Source: Larkinella humicola (lineage in GTDB: Bacteria > Bacteroidota > Bacteroidia > Cytophagales > Spirosomataceae). From it: a stretch of DNA of 64,000 nt. Shown here piece after piece: positions 17,978 to 27,349 of this stretch. The stretch's first letter is position 1. The number at the start of each line of letters is the position of its first letter. A model generated the notes under the pieces. It did not search any database and was not told the origin of the DNA. It saw nothing but the letters and a program-made list of their open reading frames with translations. Where the stretch lies: assembly GCF_008727875.1 (NCBI RefSeq), contig NZ_VTWS01000006.1, positions 248,001-312,000 on the forward strand, in the 5' to 3' direction. The position numbers were made by a program, and so were the translations under genes.

Positions 17978-19525
17978 TTAAAGTCCGGATCCGTCGGCTT
18001 TTGCGCGGGCGATGGCGTAGTTTCCAACTTCATTTCCAGCCTTTAAGCCAGCCTCACAATCAAAACGATAATGAATCAATCCGTAGATGCGCGACACGGA
18101 GGCCTCCTGGGCCTGTTTCGTAAAGGTTTCCGCCTGATCAGGAAATAAGTAGCCCAACACCGTGGCGGCCGCTCCCGAGAATGTCGAGTGCCCGGAGGTG
18201 TACGACGGAAAATTGGGCAGTCCTACGGACGTCTTCACTTTAAACTGCTGCGGACGGGGGTAGTAGTAATAGTATTTTGAGTCCCAGCACGTGATGGCCG
18301 CATCCATTTCGGCCGTTCCCAGCAGAGCCAGCGTGCGCGCCATCCGGACTTCGCTGTGTCGGGCTTCGTGGCTCACATTGGCCGCCGTACGGTGCCAGTG
18401 GCCGGGGGGCGTGTAGCTTCCGGCTCCGTCGGCCCAGTAATTGGCAATCCGCGCCTGTTCCCGGGTCTGGTTTTTCTGAATGGTCTGCAATTCCTCCAGG
18501 TCTTTCTGAAAAGCCGGACTGTCCAGCGCCGGAGGTGGCACGGCCCGCAGTTTTTCCAGATCCGCTTTGGTGTAATTCCACGGCAGGACGGCCCCGTAAT
18601 TCGGCAGCATGGGTGGGCGAAGCGGCAATTCCTGGCTCACCCAGGCTTCGCGAAGACCCCGTTCTTTGGCTTTTTCGATCATGCCCGCTGTCAACGTCTG
18701 GTTGTTCGCAGCGGCCATCCCGTCGGTTCGGGCGCGGCCCATTACCTTGGCTGCCACGACATTTCCGAGGTCAACCCCGGCAACCAGATCGCTTTCCACA
18801 TTCATACCGGCCCACAAACGGCTTTCGCGGTGTTCTTTCATGCGGGCTTCCAGATACGGCACCTCGCCCGGAAACATCGCCTTCAGAATCGTCACCGAAG
18901 CGGCAGCCACGACGGCATCTTCCGAGGGATAGGTCGGAATGCTGGAAACCGGCAGGGCCACCCGAATCGTGGCGTCGGTTTTCGACGGTGCGGCCCGTTT
19001 GAACTGGTATTTGTAGTTCCAGGCGGCCACCAGCGCGTCATACTGGGCCACACTCAGGTAGGCCAGGGCGCGGGAAGCATACGGTGGATTGGCAAACGGA
19101 AACTTCGGATCAGCCAACGGATTGGCCGCGTCGGGCACCGGGTATTTCCCCTCGGCGTTGTAGGCCGGCGGAATGTTATACCGGGCCGCTAGTTCGCGGG
19201 CAATCTCATTCCAGCGGTAAACGGCCCCGGCACCCCAGTAAACGACGGCTTCCTGCTGTTCCTTCGTCAGGCTGGCGGATTTCTGCTTCAAACTGGCCAG
19301 TTCGGCCACGTATTCGGGGGAAGAAACCGCTTTGGGGGCCGCCACCGCTATTTCAGTGGCCGAGGTTAGCTGATACGTTTTCCAGGAACCCGCTTTTTCG
19401 TCGACCGACGCAGGAGCATACCCCACCCGCTGGGGTTCTTCAATGGTTTTGTCACAAGACGTCAGAACAGCCACCGTGGCAAAAACGCCGATCGCTCCTT
19501 TCAGCCTATTGATATAGATTTTCAT
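17978..19525 (-). CDS. PAP2-superfamily lipoprotein, vanadium-haloperoxidase-like
   Basis: This 515-residue protein has a lipoprotein signal (FATVAVLTSCDK). The three phosphatase/haloperoxidase motifs are complete: KxxxxxxRP at K417-R424-P425, SGH at 444-446 (SYTSGHSTFSG) and RxxxxxH at R479-H485 (RIYGLIH). This pocket binds phosphate or vanadate. Family members are acid phosphatases or vanadium halide peroxidases, and sequence alone does not decide which. Its length and the long helical N-terminal half fit the haloperoxidase-like group. It is probably anchored in the periplasm or on the surface, and it is followed at 11 bp by a FecA-like receptor. Confidence 0.85.
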   Translation of the reverse strand: MKIYINRLKGAIGVFATVAVLTSCDKTIEEPQRVGYAPASVDEKAGSWKTYQLTSATEIAVAAPKAVSSPEYVAELASLKQKSASLTKEQQEAVVYWGAGAVYRWNEIARELAARYNIPPAYNAEGKYPVPDAANPLADPKFPFANPPYASRALAYLSVAQYDALVAAWNYKYQFKRAAPSKTDATIRVALPVSSIPTYPSEDAVVAAASVTILKAMFPGEVPYLEARMKEHRESRLWAGMNVESDLVAGVDLGNVVAAKVMGRARTDGMAAANNQTLTAGMIEKAKERGLREAWVSQELPLRPPMLPNYGAVLPWNYTKADLEKLRAVPPPALDSPAFQKDLEELQTIQKNQTREQARIANYWADGAGSYTPPGHWHRTAANVSHEARHSEVRMARTLALLGTAEMDAAITCWDSKYYYYYPRPQQFKVKTSVGLPNFPSYTSGHSTFSGAAATVLGYLFPDQAETFTKQAQEASVSRIYGLIHYRFDCEAGLKAGNEVGNYAIARAKADGSGL

Positions 19526-19582
19526 ACTTTTTCTTGATTAATCTGGGGCCATGAACCGAACGCCATTCCCCGTCCATCCTTT

Positions 19583-20473
19583 TTACAACGTAAACAGATA
19601 CAGCACGCCCACCGTGAAACTCGTGCTCTGCCCGACATTCCGGCCGTCGGTAACATAGCCCACACGGGCGTTGACGCCGATGTTTTTGGGCTGCACTTTT
19701 CCATACCAGCCCACCGTCGTGGCCTGCATGTTGTTGGTCGGAAACGGCATGTCATGCCGGCGAATGTAGTCGCCGTGGGTGCAGGAACTGCGTTCGGCCC
19801 AGAATTCGGTCTGCCATTTTTTCCGCAGAATCCCCAGTCGCAGGCCAGCGTCATAGGCATTCGGAACACTCACTTCGTCGGTGTTGTACACCCGGCCATC
19901 GGCCTGGTACGCATCGCGGTCTACTTTGATGTTGCTCCGCCAGAGGTAGGTGCCGTGCGCGTTGAGGTACAGACCGGTTTTCGGGTGCTTGTAATTGGCA
20001 ATCAGCCGCCCCGAAACCGTCCGGCACTGCAATCCAATCGACATCGGCAAAAAATCCGGGACGTAATTGCCCACCGGCAGCGAGGCTCCCGCTACGGCGT
20101 GCAGCGAAAAACCGTGCGTCTTCAGAATCCGGTATTTCAACCAGCCCGACAGATCCTGGAGACCTTTCTGGCCCAGCAGATTGCCGGCACTGGTTTCCGT
20201 CCAGACATACGGCAGGCTCAGAATGACGTTCAACCGGTTGGTGATTCCAATGGCAGGCATCAGCATCACGTTTTGGGTCGTATGCCTCCCGATGTTGGAA
20301 TTGGAGCGTTTGAGCGAGTTTTCCCAGTAATCGGTCCAGGTGCTTTTGCCATACATAGCCGCCACACAAACCGAACCTTTAGACATGTAAATGGCATCGT
20401 GCGGCATTTGCGCCTTCCCCTCGCCAACTGCTAATACAGCACTGACTACCAGTAATTTGATAAAGTTTTTCAT
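19583..20473 (-). CDS. Outer-membrane beta-barrel protein, transporter-like
   Basis: This 296-residue protein has a signal peptide (LLVVSAVLAVGEGKA). The rest alternates short hydrophobic and polar strands typical of an outer-membrane barrel (NVILSLPYVWTE, HAVAGASLPVGNYVP, FTVGVLYLFTL with a terminal aromatic-x-Leu). It resembles the MetA/phenol-pathway-type porin-like families, but I cannot name a substrate. It lies 45 bp downstream of a second barrel protein and 57 bp upstream of the haloperoxidase-like gene, in one transcription unit. Confidence 0.7.
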   Translation of the reverse strand: MKNFIKLLVVSAVLAVGEGKAQMPHDAIYMSKGSVCVAAMYGKSTWTDYWENSLKRSNSNIGRHTTQNVMLMPAIGITNRLNVILSLPYVWTETSAGNLLGQKGLQDLSGWLKYRILKTHGFSLHAVAGASLPVGNYVPDFLPMSIGLQCRTVSGRLIANYKHPKTGLYLNAHGTYLWRSNIKVDRDAYQADGRVYNTDEVSVPNAYDAGLRLGILRKKWQTEFWAERSSCTHGDYIRRHDMPFPTNNMQATTVGWYGKVQPKNIGVNARVGYVTDGRNVGQSTSFTVGVLYLFTL

Positions 20474-20518
20474 TGCATTGAAAGGTGGATACGTGTCGGA
20501 AAGACCGATAAGAAATGT

Positions 20519-21640
20519 CTAGAACCAGCGGCTCAGCGAAACGGAGACGGAATAATCGGCAAAAGCCGCATCACCGTGACGAACACCCAGCGGATCGAGT
20601 TTGTCGGAGTAACTTTTGATCCGGTTGCGGTAGAGCGCCACCGGGACGGTTGCCGTGGCCGAGAATTTGCCGCGCATGTAGGCCAGGCCGGGTTCAACGG
20701 CCACAATGTAACCGGGTCGACGGAATCCTTTGCTTCCCCCAAAAACATCCGACGACGGAATGCCTTCTACGCGACCGCCAAGCATCACGGCCAGACCCGG
20801 AATCACGGAAATGGACTGGCTCAGACCGACCCGGGCGGCAAATTGATCCGCCACCGAGAAATAACCGGTTACGAGATCGATGGTCGTCGCTTCGGGATTA
20901 CGCAGCACGTTGTTCGTTTCGCGGGGATTAAAGAGGTAATAGCCGGAAAAATACGCTGTCAGACCGCCGGTAAGCTGCGCATAGCCCTGCCCTTCCACGC
21001 TGAAACCCACCCCCCCATCGCCCAACTGGATCGACTGATCGACCGGTTTGTTCACGATGTAGTCTCTTTTCTCCTTGTCCAGTTTGTGAAAATCGCCGGT
21101 TACGCCCGGATTTCCGGTCGGCAGTTTAACCCCCACGCCCAGCGCCAGATTGGCTTTCGAAAATTTCGCCGGATCCACCAGCCAGTAGCTGCCCGAAAAC
21201 CGAACATCGCCGATGCCCTGCGAACCAGTGCGAAACCGCTTGTGCTCCGGATTGGCCGTTACCGCATTGCCATAATGTTCGTATAAGGAAGAGCGGTCGT
21301 TGTACTGAATCGGCAAGTTCACGGAAAAGGATAGCCGGGGCGTTGCCAGGTACGTGATACCCAGATCGAGGGCATGGGAAATGTTAATCACCTCCGTATT
21401 TTGCTCCAGGCGCTCTTTCTGCTCAACGTCGCCCTTGAAATGCCGGAACGACCGGAAATACCGGTAGCCCATGTTCACCTGCCACTGGCCGGTGCGCTGT
21501 TTGAAAAAATCGGCTGAGGTGGCATTGCCAGGCACGGCACAGCCCATGTGCCGAACGGCTACGCAACCCTGCGCCAGTGCCTGGGTATACAGAAGGGACA
21601 GGCACAGGAATGCCATTGATAATCGGTAAAACAATTTCAT
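20519..21640 (-). CDS. Outer-membrane beta-barrel protein, first gene of the haloperoxidase-like operon
   Basis: This 373-residue protein has a clear signal peptide (FLCLSLLYTQALAQ), then a Cys-containing N-terminus (GCVAVRHMGCAVPG) and barrel-like strands through to SVSVSLSRWF, a typical C-terminal aromatic barrel signature. The two early cysteines could form a disulfide or bind metal. Function is unrecognised. It is the most upstream member of the tightly spaced group and so marks the probable promoter side of the unit. Confidence 0.7.
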   Translation of the reverse strand: MKLFYRLSMAFLCLSLLYTQALAQGCVAVRHMGCAVPGNATSADFFKQRTGQWQVNMGYRYFRSFRHFKGDVEQKERLEQNTEVINISHALDLGITYLATPRLSFSVNLPIQYNDRSSLYEHYGNAVTANPEHKRFRTGSQGIGDVRFSGSYWLVDPAKFSKANLALGVGVKLPTGNPGVTGDFHKLDKEKRDYIVNKPVDQSIQLGDGGVGFSVEGQGYAQLTGGLTAYFSGYYLFNPRETNNVLRNPEATTIDLVTGYFSVADQFAARVGLSQSISVIPGLAVMLGGRVEGIPSSDVFGGSKGFRRPGYIVAVEPGLAYMRGKFSATATVPVALYRNRIKSYSDKLDPLGVRHGDAAFADYSVSVSLSRWF

Positions 21641-21879
21641 TGCTTTGAGTTGTCTGAGATGGTCATGACGTGGAGGGAGGGTGTGGCCAGAAGGCCCACC
21701 AATCTTCCAACGGATGGATAAAAACCAGTGATGAATACCCGCAGCATATGGAATTTACCATCGAACCCGTTCGGGGCAACGAATGATAACCCGCACCTGC
21801 TTAGCGGCTTACGAGAACGAATGCGCACGATTCAGCCACGACACCTAAGGTCGCAGAAAACCGGCGAATCATGAATTCA

Positions 21880-22431
21880 TCAGGACAACAACTCGGGGGG
21901 AGGAGAATAAACCGGCAGACTGCGGGTCGACAAATGGGAAGCAAACGACGGAATTCGCACCAGCTTCTCGTTCCACTCGTAGAGAAAAAACCAGGTACGG
22001 GCGCGGTTGATGGGCGAATATTCCTTTAAAAATAATTTAAGCAGGGTATTGGCTTTTTTAGCCGATTCAGACGTTCCGGTCGCAAACTGCTCCTTCACGA
22101 AGGAAAGCAAGTCCCGCTGGAAGAAAGATTTGGTCTTATTGACGTAGCCGGAAATGTGCAGCGTATCACCCGAGACATCCAGGTTGACAATTTCGTAGAA
22201 ACTTCCCCGGTATTTGAACCCTTCCGGTTTGCTCTGCGTCAGAATGGCCTCGTTGGGGTGTTTTTGAAGCGGTATTTGGAACTCGACAATGTGATCGACT
22301 GACGAAAAAACCGTGACCCGTTCCGACAATTCATGCTGTTCCTGCCACTGCATACTGACGAGCACCAGCAGATGCCCCAGCATGTGGTAAAGCAAAACAA
22401 CGAATAAACCGAAGGAGATAAACCGTTTCAC
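21880..22431 (-). CDS. Membrane-anchored hypothetical protein
   Basis: This 183-residue protein starts with GTG (at 22431). It has one N-terminal hydrophobic anchor (about 4-26, FISFGLFVVLLYHMLGHLLVLV) and a soluble outside part, ending in the Pro-rich tail YSPPPELLS. I do not recognise the domain. A TATATTTG box (minus sense, 22457-22464) lies about 25 bp upstream and fits a Bacteroidota -7 element, although no clear -33 TTTG partner was seen. It is followed by the 240-bp gap in front of the haloperoxidase-like operon. Confidence 0.65.
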   Translation of the reverse strand: MKRFISFGLFVVLLYHMLGHLLVLVSMQWQEQHELSERVTVFSSVDHIVEFQIPLQKHPNEAILTQSKPEGFKYRGSFYEIVNLDVSGDTLHISGYVNKTKSFFQRDLLSFVKEQFATGTSESAKKANTLLKLFLKEYSPINRARTWFFLYEWNEKLVRIPSFASHLSTRSLPVYSPPPELLS

Positions 22432-22456
22432 AAATCTTTATTCGGTAAAATTTACT

Positions 22457-22464
22457 CAAATATA
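22457..22464 (-). promoter_or_regulatory. Possible Bacteroidota -7 promoter element
   Basis: TATATTTG on the minus strand matches TAnnTTTG exactly and lies 25 bp upstream of the GTG start at 22431. A TTTG at the expected 19-21 bp distance is missing, so this is only a half-supported promoter. Confidence 0.35.
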
Positions 22465-22521
22465 CGATATCCTTGGAATCTTGCTACTTATTGTAAAAAT
22501 TTTCAAGCGAAGTTACTTCTT

Positions 22522-23292
22522 TCAATAAGGCGTATATAACCACACCAGCAGGTCATCCAGCCGAAACGTGGAATGGTAGGTGATCTGGAAAAGGTGCAGG
22601 TACCGATGGTCTCGCTGCGGGTTGCGAACCAAGTTCTGGAGCATATATCCCGCTTCGATGCGCCCGGCTTTCGCCGTGGTGTAGCCCACACCGGCATACG
22701 ACCAGTTTTCGCCACAAAAGGCATTTTTCGAACTGACTGGGCTGTTTTTTGCACCGGTCAGACAGAGGAAAACTTCGTGGGATGCCGAAATCGAAAACCC
22801 TTGCTTCTGCGTTTTTGAATCGTATAATTGGAAATGATAACCCAGTTGGTACCGAAGCAGCGTTGCTTTCGACTGAATGTTGGTCTTCAGGTTCAGCGGA
22901 TAGCGTTCTTCATACCGCAAGCGATGCGCCAAACGGCCTTTCGGGAGCGCGTGGTTGTAGACAGTCTGCGCCCAAAGCCGGTTTTCATTGACCCGAAGCC
23001 CGAATAGATTATGCCGGGCGTAGGCATACCCAACGGCTGCTTGCCAGTCCGGTTTGATTTTGTAGACAATCCCGGGCTGAACGTAGAGCTGCAGGTTCGT
23101 AGCCGGGTAGCGAATGTTCTCGACGGTCTGATCAAAGGCGTCGATCGTGGCAGACGCGTAAACCGAATACAGAATTTTTTTGCTCAGGGTACCCGTTTGG
23201 GAAAGGGCGGGAAATACACCAACGAAATGCAGCGGTTGAGCCGCCAGCCGGGGAATCGACAGCGTCAGCAAAAGGAAGAAAATGGGTTTCAT
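22522..23292 (-). CDS. DUF2490-type outer-membrane beta-barrel protein
   Basis: This 256-residue protein has a signal peptide (FFLLLTLSIPRLAAQ) followed by barrel-like strands with alternating aromatic residues (LYVQPGIVYKIKPDWQAAVGYAYAR, HRLRYEERYPL, LFQITYHSTF), ending WLYTPY. The pattern matches the DUF2490 group of Bacteroidota. No function is known to me. It lies on the same strand as its neighbours, 90 bp from the anchor protein and 68 bp from the next upstream gene. Confidence 0.65.
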   Translation of the reverse strand: MKPIFFLLLTLSIPRLAAQPLHFVGVFPALSQTGTLSKKILYSVYASATIDAFDQTVENIRYPATNLQLYVQPGIVYKIKPDWQAAVGYAYARHNLFGLRVNENRLWAQTVYNHALPKGRLAHRLRYEERYPLNLKTNIQSKATLLRYQLGYHFQLYDSKTQKQGFSISASHEVFLCLTGAKNSPVSSKNAFCGENWSYAGVGYTTAKAGRIEAGYMLQNLVRNPQRDHRYLHLFQITYHSTFRLDDLLVWLYTPY

Positions 23293-23360
23293 GGTGGTGC
23301 GGTGGATAGAGAAATCTCATCCGCACCCTACCAAAAGCTGTGCCAAATGCCATGAGTGGC

Positions 23361-24167
23361 TTATTGAGCCGCCAGTTCTACCGTCAACGCAAACCGGGTC
23401 GGCGACATCGTGGGGCCACTGAAGCCCCCTCCCCCTCCTCCGCCGTACATGCCGCGCCGGCCATACATACCGCCACCGTACATGCCACCACCCATACCGC
23501 CCATGCCCATGTTGCTCGAATTGGACGAGCTTTGCTTGGGCCGTTCCGGAACGCCGGATTCAAAACCGATGGCCAGGGGTTCGCCCGAACCGGGCTTGGC
23601 ATTGAGCAACGCCAGGGGGATGGTGAGGTGATAGACCAGCCGACCGGCTTTGTCTTCCAGTCGACCCGTAATACCGGACGGATCGCCGGTGGCCGACACC
23701 AGCATTTCATCTTCGGCGACGAGGTGAATGAGTTTCATCTCGATTTTGCGGTCAATCAGTTGTTTGGTCATCGTCGACCGATCTGTGGGGCCGGCTTTGG
23801 CGCCCAACGCCACGGGGCGCCCGGTAGCGGGGTCCATTTCTTCGGGCAACGGAAACTGAATGCCGCGCCAGGTTTTTTTCTTGCCTTTCTGATCGAGCCA
23901 GATGGTGCTGCCAAACAGAAGGGATTTAAACTGATCCTGGTCGTTATCCAACTGGAAAGTCAGGAACAGTTTATCGGCATTGTTAACGGCAACCACGTGT
24001 ACTTTCGCATTTTCCAGAAAGACTTCCGGACGCGCCGTACTGTCGGCAATTGGTTTGGTGACGGTTGGCACACTCGTCCAGGTACTTTTCACCGGAACCG
24101 GTTTCTGGGCCATAGCCATTCCGGCGGCCAGCAATACCACTATACCGATCAATGCGTTTCGTTTCAT
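23361..24167 (-). CDS. Secreted protein with Gly/Met/Tyr-rich segment
   Basis: This 268-residue protein uses the ATG at 24167, which gives a signal peptide (IGIVVLLAAGMAMAQ); the longer frame to 24308 lacks one. Residues 30-190 form a beta-rich domain (FLENAKVHVVAVNNADKLFLTFQLDND) that looks like a carbohydrate-binding-type or DOMON-like sandwich. After it comes a low-complexity stretch of Gly with Met, Tyr and Arg (positions about 216-250), then a beta strand ending FALTVELAAQ. Function is unknown. The Gly/Met/Tyr repeat could be a flexible surface or metal-binding linker. Confidence 0.65.
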   Translation of the reverse strand: MKRNALIGIVVLLAAGMAMAQKPVPVKSTWTSVPTVTKPIADSTARPEVFLENAKVHVVAVNNADKLFLTFQLDNDQDQFKSLLFGSTIWLDQKGKKKTWRGIQFPLPEEMDPATGRPVALGAKAGPTDRSTMTKQLIDRKIEMKLIHLVAEDEMLVSATGDPSGITGRLEDKAGRLVYHLTIPLALLNAKPGSGEPLAIGFESGVPERPKQSSSNSSNMGMGGMGGGMYGGGMYGRRGMYGGGGGGGFSGPTMSPTRFALTVELAAQ

Positions 24168-24361
24168 TGCCTGAGTTGAGGAGTAGGGAATGAGCGGATT
24201 TCTATCCGTTTTTTTAGGCCCGCTAAGGTACGGTTTTTTCGTGGAAAGGCATACAGAACGAAAATCGATCCATTTCTTCGCTACTTTTTTAGCCACCGGA
24301 CGACACAAAAGGCGGTTTTCATTAGTTTATTCCGGAAGGAAGTCGCACCGATCCACACATT

Positions 24362-25954
24362 ATGAGTTCTACACCAACCAATTCCATAAATGGGACGTCT
24401 GCAGAAGAACAACTTTTTCTGATGCAATCGATGCTGGATGCTTCACAAAATGTCATGGCGTATTGCGTCCCCGTTCGCAATGAACAGGCTCAAATCGTTG
24501 ATTTTTCGTATCGGATTGCCAACCAGGGACTCGCTCAGTTGCTGGGTATCGAACGGAACCAGATCATGGAAAAGTCGTTGATGCACTGGTTTCCGAACGC
24601 CAAGGAACTGGGCTTGTTTCAACAGTATGTAGACGCCATTGAGACAGAAGAATCCAAATTGGTCGAATTACCTTACGGAGACCAGGCTTGTGACGGTTGT
24701 TTTCTCATCACAGCCACTCCGCTACAGGAAGGTATCGTGCTTTCATTCGCAGACATTACCGACCAGAAACGGGCCCGGGTAGCGCAGCAGGAACAGGCTG
24801 ATCTCTTGCGGGCAACGCTGGACGCATCGTTGAATAGTACCATCGCCATGCGGGCAATCCGGGACGAAAACGGGCAAATCGTCGATTTTCTGATGCAAAC
24901 CGCCAACCGGGCTGTCGAACGGGATTTGTTCCTGCCACCCGAGAAGATTGCCGGACACCGGTTGCTGGAGGTATTCCCCGGCAACATCGAATCCGGCCTG
25001 TTCGAATTCTACCAGCGGGTGGCTGAAACGGGAAAAACCGACCAAACCACGCAATATTACATCGATGCAAACGGGTTGGAAGCCTGGTTTACGGTAGCCG
25101 CCGTCCGGCAAAGCACCGACCAGATCGTGATCACGTTTATGAACATTACGGAGAGTAAATTGCAGGAACTGCGGTTGAAAAAGTCCAATGAGGATTTGTT
25201 GCGATCCAACGAACTGCTGGAGCAGTTTGCCTACGGTGCCAGCCACGATTTGCAGGAACCTCTGCGGAAAATTCAGGCATTCGGTGATCTGCTTCTCGAT
25301 CAGTATGGCAGCCAGTTAGGCGATGGCGCCACGGTTTTGCAGCGGATGCAGTCGGCCGCCAGCCGCATGTCCGGGCTGATTCAGGATTTGCTGACGTATT
25401 CCCGGCTTTCCACTCAGAAACCCGCTTCGGTTGCGGTGGCCCTGAACCCGTTGATCAGCGACGTGCTCTCAGACCTGGAACTGATGATTCAGGATAAAAA
25501 CGCCGTCGTTGAAGTGGCTCCCCTTCCAACTATCAAGGGAAGTGTGAGCCAGTTGCGGCAACTGTTTCAGAATCTGCTCATTAATGCCCTGAAATTCTCG
25601 TTCCCGGACACCCCGCCCCACATTCATCTTTCGTTTCGGGAAGTACGACTGGGCGAATTGCCGGCAGGGCTGGTTTTTCCGGTTTTGCCCGTCGCGCTAA
25701 AACCGCTCCAGAAAACGATCCGGTTTTATGAAATCAGCGTTCAGGACAACGGCATTGGTTTCAAAACCGAATACCGCCACCAGATTTTTAAAGCGTTCCA
25801 GCGATTACACAGCCAGAACAGCCAGTACGCCGGAACGGGTCTGGGGTTGGCGATCGTAAAAAAAGTCGTTGAAAATCACTTTGGAGCGATTCTGGCAGAA
25901 AGTCAGGAAGGCCAGGGAGCGGTTTTCCGGATTTACTTGCCCACGAGTTATTGA
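24362..25954 (+). CDS. PAS-domain sensor histidine kinase
   Basis: This 530-residue cytoplasmic kinase has two PAS-like domains (about 20-135 and 148-265), a short coiled coil, a HisKA domain with GASHDLQEPLRK (H295), an N-box QNLLINALKF, a G1 box DNGIGF and a G2 box GTGLGLA. It is clearly related to the Kai-operon kinase (both have ASHDLQEPLRKIQ at the H-box) but has no neighbouring regulator, so it is an orphan here. The first PAS contains GDQACDGCF, a CxxC that could sense redox state. It converges with the lytic transglycosylase gene. Confidence 0.9.
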   Translation: MSSTPTNSINGTSAEEQLFLMQSMLDASQNVMAYCVPVRNEQAQIVDFSYRIANQGLAQLLGIERNQIMEKSLMHWFPNAKELGLFQQYVDAIETEESKLVELPYGDQACDGCFLITATPLQEGIVLSFADITDQKRARVAQQEQADLLRATLDASLNSTIAMRAIRDENGQIVDFLMQTANRAVERDLFLPPEKIAGHRLLEVFPGNIESGLFEFYQRVAETGKTDQTTQYYIDANGLEAWFTVAAVRQSTDQIVITFMNITESKLQELRLKKSNEDLLRSNELLEQFAYGASHDLQEPLRKIQAFGDLLLDQYGSQLGDGATVLQRMQSAASRMSGLIQDLLTYSRLSTQKPASVAVALNPLISDVLSDLELMIQDKNAVVEVAPLPTIKGSVSQLRQLFQNLLINALKFSFPDTPPHIHLSFREVRLGELPAGLVFPVLPVALKPLQKTIRFYEISVQDNGIGFKTEYRHQIFKAFQRLHSQNSQYAGTGLGLAIVKKVVENHFGAILAESQEGQGAVFRIYLPTSY

Positions 25955-26070
25955 CCCGGTTCAAACCCGCTGGCATGTTCCTGACCCGCATTGAAAGACG
26001 GATGCGACTGATTACTCTTCTCCCTGTTTTACCAATCATCTAACAGACTAAAAATCAATCCAATACCAAC

Positions 26071-26100
26071 AAAAAAAGGGACGCGAGCGTCCCTTTTTTA
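26071..26100. terminator. Bidirectional rho-independent terminator
   Basis: GGGACGC (26078-26084) pairs with GCGTCCC (26087-26093) and is flanked by seven A on the left and six T on the right, so it works in both directions. It sits between the convergent kinase (+) and lytic transglycosylase (-) genes. Confidence 0.88.
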
Positions 26101-26120
26101 CACTGAAATCATTCCGGCTC

Positions 26121-27203
26121 CTACACCCAATCCCAATCGAAGAGGGGTTGCATTTTGCGTTTGGCGGCCAGGAAAACCTGCCACAGCCGCGTCCGGCGGA
26201 AGCGTAGTACCCGTAAACCCAGCAATCCGGCCATCGCCGTCGGGGTTTGGGCGGGCGAAGCGGTCATGGACGTGGAACCGGCATCCGAAGCACCGCTGGT
26301 ATCGTCCGATTCACCGCTGATTTGCGCGAGGGCTTCTTCCAGCAGATTCCGGCTGCGCGGCCCCCAGGTGGGTTCCGGTTCAGGACCGGGTTCGCCGGAG
26401 GTCCGAATAATCGGTTCAACACCCGGCTGGAAACGCTCGCCCGGTAAAGGCCGGGTCAGGTCGGCCAGCACGGCGGGGCTCAGCATATCGCTGTACATCC
26501 GCGGACGGGTTAGCAACTCCTTATAGGCCAATACCCGGTACAGGTACGTACTGGTTTCGCGGTGGAGCCGCAGGTTGTAATAACTCCGGATGCCCTGTTG
26601 ATCGATGCGGTTTTGAACGTGGGTAACGCCACTGTTGTAAGCGGCAGCCACCAGCGTCCAGGAACCCAGTTCGCGGTGCAATTCGCGCAGGTACCGGCAG
26701 GCGGCTACCGTCGACTTGTAAAGATCCCTCCGTTCGTCGAGTCCATGTCTGACAATCAGACCATTATCGCGGGCGGTCTGGGGCATCAACTGCCAGTAGC
26801 CACCCGCCCCTTTGGGAGATGTGCTGGTGCCCGACAAGTCGCTTTCAACCAAAGGCAGGTACTTAAAGTCTTTGGGAATGTTGTACTTGGCCAGAATGGG
26901 TTCGATAACCGGAAAAAACTTTACCGCTCGTTTTCGAAGCCGGAGCAGATAATCCCGATGACGGGATTGTTTGAGTAAAACCGTTACCCAACGTCTGGTA
27001 ACGTTGGACTGCCGAAGGGGAACAAACTCCCCACAAAATTGTACGGGTTGTAAACTTTGGATCGTTTCAGTTCCCGGCAACCTTACACTAACGGTGCCAT
27101 TGGAATGGGACGTAAACTCTCTTGAATGTACGTCCAGAGGTGCCGACAAACCAATGGTTTTAAGCGTCGACAGCATCAGAATAATACTTGCTTCTTTTAT
27201 CAA
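26121..27203 (-). CDS. Lytic transglycosylase, MltD/SLT type
   Basis: This 360-residue protein has an SLT domain at about 95-230: YNIPKDFKYLPLVESDL with catalytic E120, SPKGAGGYWQLMPQTAR and VAAAYNSGVTHVQNRI. These are the motifs of enzymes that cleave peptidoglycan to 1,6-anhydromuropeptides in the periplasm. A hydrophobic N-terminus (IILMLSTLKTIGLSAP) can act as signal peptide. The C-terminal 110 residues are Pro/Ser/Thr-rich with no LysM repeat, unlike many MltD proteins. It stands alone, 146 bp from recQ. Confidence 0.88.
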   Translation of the reverse strand: MIKEASIILMLSTLKTIGLSAPLDVHSREFTSHSNGTVSVRLPGTETIQSLQPVQFCGEFVPLRQSNVTRRWVTVLLKQSRHRDYLLRLRKRAVKFFPVIEPILAKYNIPKDFKYLPLVESDLSGTSTSPKGAGGYWQLMPQTARDNGLIVRHGLDERRDLYKSTVAACRYLRELHRELGSWTLVAAAYNSGVTHVQNRIDQQGIRSYYNLRLHRETSTYLYRVLAYKELLTRPRMYSDMLSPAVLADLTRPLPGERFQPGVEPIIRTSGEPGPEPEPTWGPRSRNLLEEALAQISGESDDTSGASDAGSTSMTASPAQTPTAMAGLLGLRVLRFRRTRLWQVFLAAKRKMQPLFDWDWV

Positions 27204-27349
27204 AACAGACTTAGTTGTTGTTTACGTCAACACGACGGTCACGGTTTAATAAAAAGTCATTCATACGAAGCTAGTTGATTTTCTGGACTTTACCAAATTC
27301 AGGTCTGTATAAATTACTAAACGGCAATCCTACTAACGCCATAGAATAC

